From Salipiger abyssi (GTDB lineage: Bacteria; Pseudomonadota; Alphaproteobacteria; Rhodobacterales; Rhodobacteraceae): 64,000 bases of DNA. Position 1 is the stretch's first letter, and every line of letters starts with the position of its first letter. Positions 61,305 to 64,000 of the stretch are shown piece after piece. The position numbers were made by a program, and so were the translations under genes. Location: contig NZ_JAEKIS010000012.1 in the NCBI RefSeq assembly GCF_017311415.1, forward strand, positions 62,001 through 126,000, in the 5' to 3' direction. Under the pieces are notes generated by a model. It was not told where the DNA came from and made no database searches. It saw only the letters and a list, made by a program, of their open reading frames with translations.

Positions 61305-61352
61305 CTGCTCCCCCTCTCCTGGGGGCCGAAATGGCCTTGAAGTAACGACGAC

Positions 61353-61382
61353 TTGAAAACGAATCCGCTTGATCGATATTTT
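61353..61382 (+). promoter_or_regulatory. Predicted promoter of the divergent HlyD-type gene
   Basis: TTGAAA (61353-61358) and TATTTT (61377-61382) are separated by 18 nt, about 40 nt before the ATG at 61422. The 117-base divergent gap must also hold the promoter of the giant gene on the other strand, but no convincing boxes were found for it. Confidence 0.4.
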
Positions 61383-61421
61383 GAAGACTAAGATGACCCG
61401 ACGGCAGAAGGGAACATTTTT

Positions 61422-62309
61422 ATGAGAATCAGCTCTTTCGCTTGTCTATGCACCTCCCGTCACCCCCAGCATCTTGTGTCTTCTTTTCCCTGGGCAGCGG
61501 TATTTGTCGTGTTACTTTCGTCATCCGTGTGCTCACAAGAGGCGATGCCTCCCATAAGTTGTTTGATCGAGCCGAATCAGGTGATTCGGCTTTCCACCCC
61601 GGTGGCGGGCATCGTCGATGAGGTTTTCGTGGATCGCGGCGACCAGGTCGAAAAGGGCGAGATCGTGGCGCGCCTGAATACCGATCTCGAGGAAATCGCA
61701 CTGGAAATCGCCCGCGCCCGCGCCGAAGATTCTTCGCAGATTGCCTCGCTCGAAGCGCGGATCGCGTTTCTCGAAAGCCGGGCCGAGCGCAACGAGCAAC
61801 TGGCGGAAACCAATGCGGTCTCGCAAGCGCAGGCGCAGGAGGCCAGGCTCGAGGCGCAGGTCGCGCAGAAGGAGCTGGACCTCGCCCATCTGGAGAAGCG
61901 CCTCGCCGCCATGCAGGTCACCGAGGCCGCGGCGCGGCTGGAGCAGAAGGTCATGCGCAGCCCGGTGGACGGGGTGGTGATGGAGCGGTTGCTCAACCCC
62001 GGCGAATATCGCGACGGCGAGGCTCATATCGCCACCATCGCCAAGCTCGACCGGCTGCGTGTCGAGGCCTTTGTGCCGATCGACTACTATGACCGCCTCG
62101 CGCTGGGTCAGCCGGTCACGATACGCCCCGAGCCACCGCTCGATTCCCTATATGCTGCGGAGATCACGGTGATCGACCGTATTTTCGATGCGGCGACGGC
62201 GACGGTGGGGGTGCGTATGGAGATCGCAAATGAAGAGCTTGCTCTGCCGGCCGGGCTACGCTGCGACGTGATTTTTGACGGTGCCATGGCCGCTGCCGGC
62301 AAAGACTGA
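61422..62309 (+). CDS. HlyD-type periplasmic adaptor
   Basis: 295 residues. An N-terminal signal or anchor segment lies at about 24-38 (WAAVFVVLLSSSVC). The mature part has the adaptor layout: first lipoyl half IRLSTPVAGIVDEVFVDRGD, a long Glu/Ala/Gln coiled coil at about 90-170, second half KVMRSPVDGVVMERLLNPGE, then a beta-barrel with FVPIDYYDRLALGQ. Adaptors of this type link inner-membrane and outer-membrane parts of export machines. It is divergent from the giant gene with 117 bases between, and is the third HlyD-like module of the locus. AAGGGA precedes the ATG. Unlike RND adaptors, it has no RND pump gene beside it. Confidence 0.85.
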   Translation: MRISSFACLCTSRHPQHLVSSFPWAAVFVVLLSSSVCSQEAMPPISCLIEPNQVIRLSTPVAGIVDEVFVDRGDQVEKGEIVARLNTDLEEIALEIARARAEDSSQIASLEARIAFLESRAERNEQLAETNAVSQAQAQEARLEAQVAQKELDLAHLEKRLAAMQVTEAAARLEQKVMRSPVDGVVMERLLNPGEYRDGEAHIATIAKLDRLRVEAFVPIDYYDRLALGQPVTIRPEPPLDSLYAAEITVIDRIFDAATATVGVRMEIANEELALPAGLRCDVIFDGAMAAAGKD

Positions 62310-62314
62310 CCGCC

Positions 62315-63589
62315 TCAGCCGGTCAGCAGCCGTTCCAGGCTGCGGCCCATCACACGCGCGCTGTCGAGCATATCCGTGACACCGACCCATTCGTCGGGCT
62401 TATGCGCCAGCTCCAGCACGCCCGGCCCATAGGCGATGCAGTTCTTCAGCTTGCCGATGCGGTCGATATGTTTCTGATCGTAGCTGCCCGGCGAGGCGAC
62501 ATAGGTCGCCTCCGCACCCAGCTCCTCGCGGATCGCCTCGGTCACCGTGCGCACCACCGGCGCGTCGCGGTCCGTCATCGACGGGATCACCCGGTTCAGC
62601 TCGCGTATTTCGTAGTCGAAATTGGCGCGCCGGGCCTTGAGATCTTCGAGCAGCCCGATCACCTCGTCGCGCACGCCCTCGACGGTCTCCTCGATCAGAA
62701 AACGCCGGTCGATGACGATGCGGCAGCTATCGGGGACGCAATGGGCGGGCAGCCCGTCGAAATCCGGCGGGTTCTCGGGCTGGCCGCCATGGATCGAGTT
62801 GATGTTCATGGTCGATTGCCGCGCGCCCTCGGGCACCACCGGCATATCGGTATGCCGCGCCGCCATGGCGGGGAAGAGCCGTTCTTCGAAGGCCGCCAGC
62901 ACCGCGCCCATATGGCGCACGGCGCAATCGCCGAGGAACGGCATGGAACCATGGGCGATCTCGCCCTTGGTCTCGATCTCTGCCCACCAGCCGCCGCGAT
63001 GGCCGAGGCAGATGCGATCCTTGTTGAGCGGTTCGGGGATGATCACATGCTGCACCCGCTCGGGCGCGAAAAACCCCTGCTCCGCCAGATAGGCGACACC
63101 GCCATAGCCGCCGGATTCCTCGTCGGCCGTGGCGCTGATCTCGATGGTGCCGGCGTAGCCGGGATGTGCCTCGACAAAGGCCTCGGCGGCGATGATGGAG
63201 GCGGCGAGCCCGCCCTTCATGTCGCAGGCGCCGCGGCCAAAGATCCGGTCGCCGTCGAACTCGCCGCCAAAGGGATCGCGGGTCCAGCCATGGCCGACCT
63301 CGACCACGTCATGATGCGAGTTGAAATGCACGCAGTCGCCGCCCTGCGCCCCTTCATGCCGGGCGACGAGGTTCCAGCGCGGATAGCGGTCGCTGTCGCC
63401 GGGGGCACCCTCGGCGCGGATCATCTGACAGGCAAAGCCGCGGGCCTCCAGCCGCTGCCGGAGATAGTCGCAGACCGCGCGGTAATTCTCGCCGGGCGGG
63501 TTCAGCGTCGGGATGCGGATCAGATCCTGGGTCAGCGCGATCAGCTCTTCGCGCCGCGCCTCGATCCTTTGGGAGAGGGTGTCGCTCAT
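62315..63589 (-). CDS. M20-family metallopeptidase (ArgE/DapE-like deacylase)
   Basis: 424 residues from the ATG at 63589; a GTG three codons upstream is possible, and neither has a clear ribosome-binding site. Two-zinc M20 ligands are visible: SHHDVVE (H92, D94), GRGACDMKGG (D123) and TADEESGG (general base E157, ligand E158); later zinc and substrate residues lie in IPEP and YGPG segments. Members remove acyl groups from amino acids, as in acetylornithine deacetylase and succinyl-diaminopimelate desuccinylase. The exact substrate is unclear. It converges on the HlyD gene with five bases between stops and appears unrelated to the giant-protein system. Confidence 0.85.
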   Translation of the reverse strand: MSDTLSQRIEARREELIALTQDLIRIPTLNPPGENYRAVCDYLRQRLEARGFACQMIRAEGAPGDSDRYPRWNLVARHEGAQGGDCVHFNSHHDVVEVGHGWTRDPFGGEFDGDRIFGRGACDMKGGLAASIIAAEAFVEAHPGYAGTIEISATADEESGGYGGVAYLAEQGFFAPERVQHVIIPEPLNKDRICLGHRGGWWAEIETKGEIAHGSMPFLGDCAVRHMGAVLAAFEERLFPAMAARHTDMPVVPEGARQSTMNINSIHGGQPENPPDFDGLPAHCVPDSCRIVIDRRFLIEETVEGVRDEVIGLLEDLKARRANFDYEIRELNRVIPSMTDRDAPVVRTVTEAIREELGAEATYVASPGSYDQKHIDRIGKLKNCIAYGPGVLELAHKPDEWVGVTDMLDSARVMGRSLERLLTG

Positions 63590-63650
63590 GGGCGCCACTG
63601 TTCACGGGATCGCGGGGCGGCGCAAGACGCCATCACGCCGCGCGCGGGTG

Positions 63651-64000
63651 TCAGCGCGCCACCACCACGGGCCGACCCTTGTGGTGCAGCAGGTCGAAGG
63701 GCGTGTCGAACACCTCGCGCAGCACCTCCGGCGTGAGCAGCGCGGCGCTGCTGTCCTGCGCCAGGATCCGCCCGTCCTTCATCGCGACGATATGGTCGGC
63801 CCAGCCGGCGGCGGCGTTGATGTCGTGCAGCACGATGACGATGCTGCGCTTGTCGTCCCGCGACAGCGCGTGCAGCCGCGCCATCAGATCGCGGGCGTGG
63901 CGCGGGTCGAGCGCGTTCAGCGGCTCGTCGAGCAGCATCCACGGCGTATCCTGCGCATAAGTCATCGCAATAAAGGCCCGCTGCCGCTGCCCGCCTGACA
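63651..64000 (-). CDS. Iron-siderophore ABC transporter ATPase, C-terminal part (cut by window end)
   Basis: The frame is open to the window end and stops at 63651, with about 116 visible residues. It starts inside the ABC signature (SGGQRQRAFIAM), followed by Walker B MLLDEPLNALD and the H-loop IVIVLHDINAA. LDEPLNALD with HDINAAAGWADHIVAMKDG is typical of FepC/FecE-like iron-chelate importers (YclP type). The rest of the transporter should lie beyond the right edge. The 52 bases between it and the M20 gene hold no feature. Confidence 0.8.
   Translation of the reverse strand, partial: SGGQRQRAFIAMTYAQDTPWMLLDEPLNALDPRHARDLMARLHALSRDDKRSIVIVLHDINAAAGWADHIVAMKDGRILAQDSSAALLTPEVLREVFDTPFDLLHHKGRPVVVAR

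Noticed and set aside
21852-61304. Type I secretion (RTX) substrate
   Set aside because: No GGxGxDxxx nonapeptide arrays were found, and no HlyB-type ABC exporter or TolC gene occurs in the window; the HlyD-like modules alone do not make a type I system.
61130-61304. Classical Sec signal peptide on the giant protein
   Set aside because: The first 47 residues are basic and Gly/Arg-rich without a hydrophobic core; only the short LLLSADLIPVAG stretch is apolar.
1-64000. tRNA, rRNA, insertion sequences and phage genes
   Set aside because: Reading both strands showed no tRNA-like clover sequence, no transposase motif and no integrase; the tight gene packing leaves few places for them.

Overview
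The window reads as a GC-rich alphaproteobacterial chromosome or megaplasmid segment, most like the Rhodobacterales. The reasons are the mix of TRAP and CUT2-type ABC importers, gene family content, codon use and GC of roughly 65 percent; no rRNA or taxonomic marker is present, so this is inference.

Left part (1-13670): carbohydrate or organic-acid uptake. The 3' end of an IclR-type regulator is followed by a TRAP operon (dctP-dctQ-dctM, 713-3597). After a strong terminator comes a second operon (about 3865-12167): NAD-dependent epimerase, ABC permease, periplasmic binding protein, an unusual permease fused to a beta-propeller lactonase-like domain, a second propeller protein, and a double ATPase. 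The two operons carry nearly the same 16-bp operator at the same distance from a TTGACT -35 box, so both are probably controlled by one regulator, plausibly the upstream IclR protein. A NepI-like efflux pump (12498-13670) follows, preceded by a perfect 30-bp palindromic operator. A glutamine-synthetase-family gene (14072-15391) closes this part.

Central part (15412-62309): one very large system. A single uninterrupted minus-strand frame of 13150 codons (21852-61304) encodes a giant LEPR-type protein. It is built from about 24 PPC-like units interrupted by LamG and lectin-like domains, 17 CARDB repeats, two Ig-like arrays, Rhs-like and dockerin-like segments, an alpha/beta hydrolase, a degenerate metzincin-like site and C-terminal cohesin-like domains. 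Downstream in the same direction, with gaps of 36, 15 and 1 nt and then an 8-nt overlap, lie a DUF3467 protein, a GAF-HlyD fusion, a PqqD/M50-protease/HlyD fusion and a shortened SecA-like ATPase. A third HlyD-type adaptor is divergently transcribed from the giant gene. I propose that these form a dedicated export and processing machine for the giant protein. There is no RTX repeat, no HlyB-type ABC exporter, no TolC and no recognisable Sec signal peptide on the giant protein.

Right end (62315-64000): an M20 peptidase gene and the 3' part of an iron-siderophore ABC ATPase, both on the minus strand. No tRNA, rRNA, CRISPR array or insertion sequence was seen.
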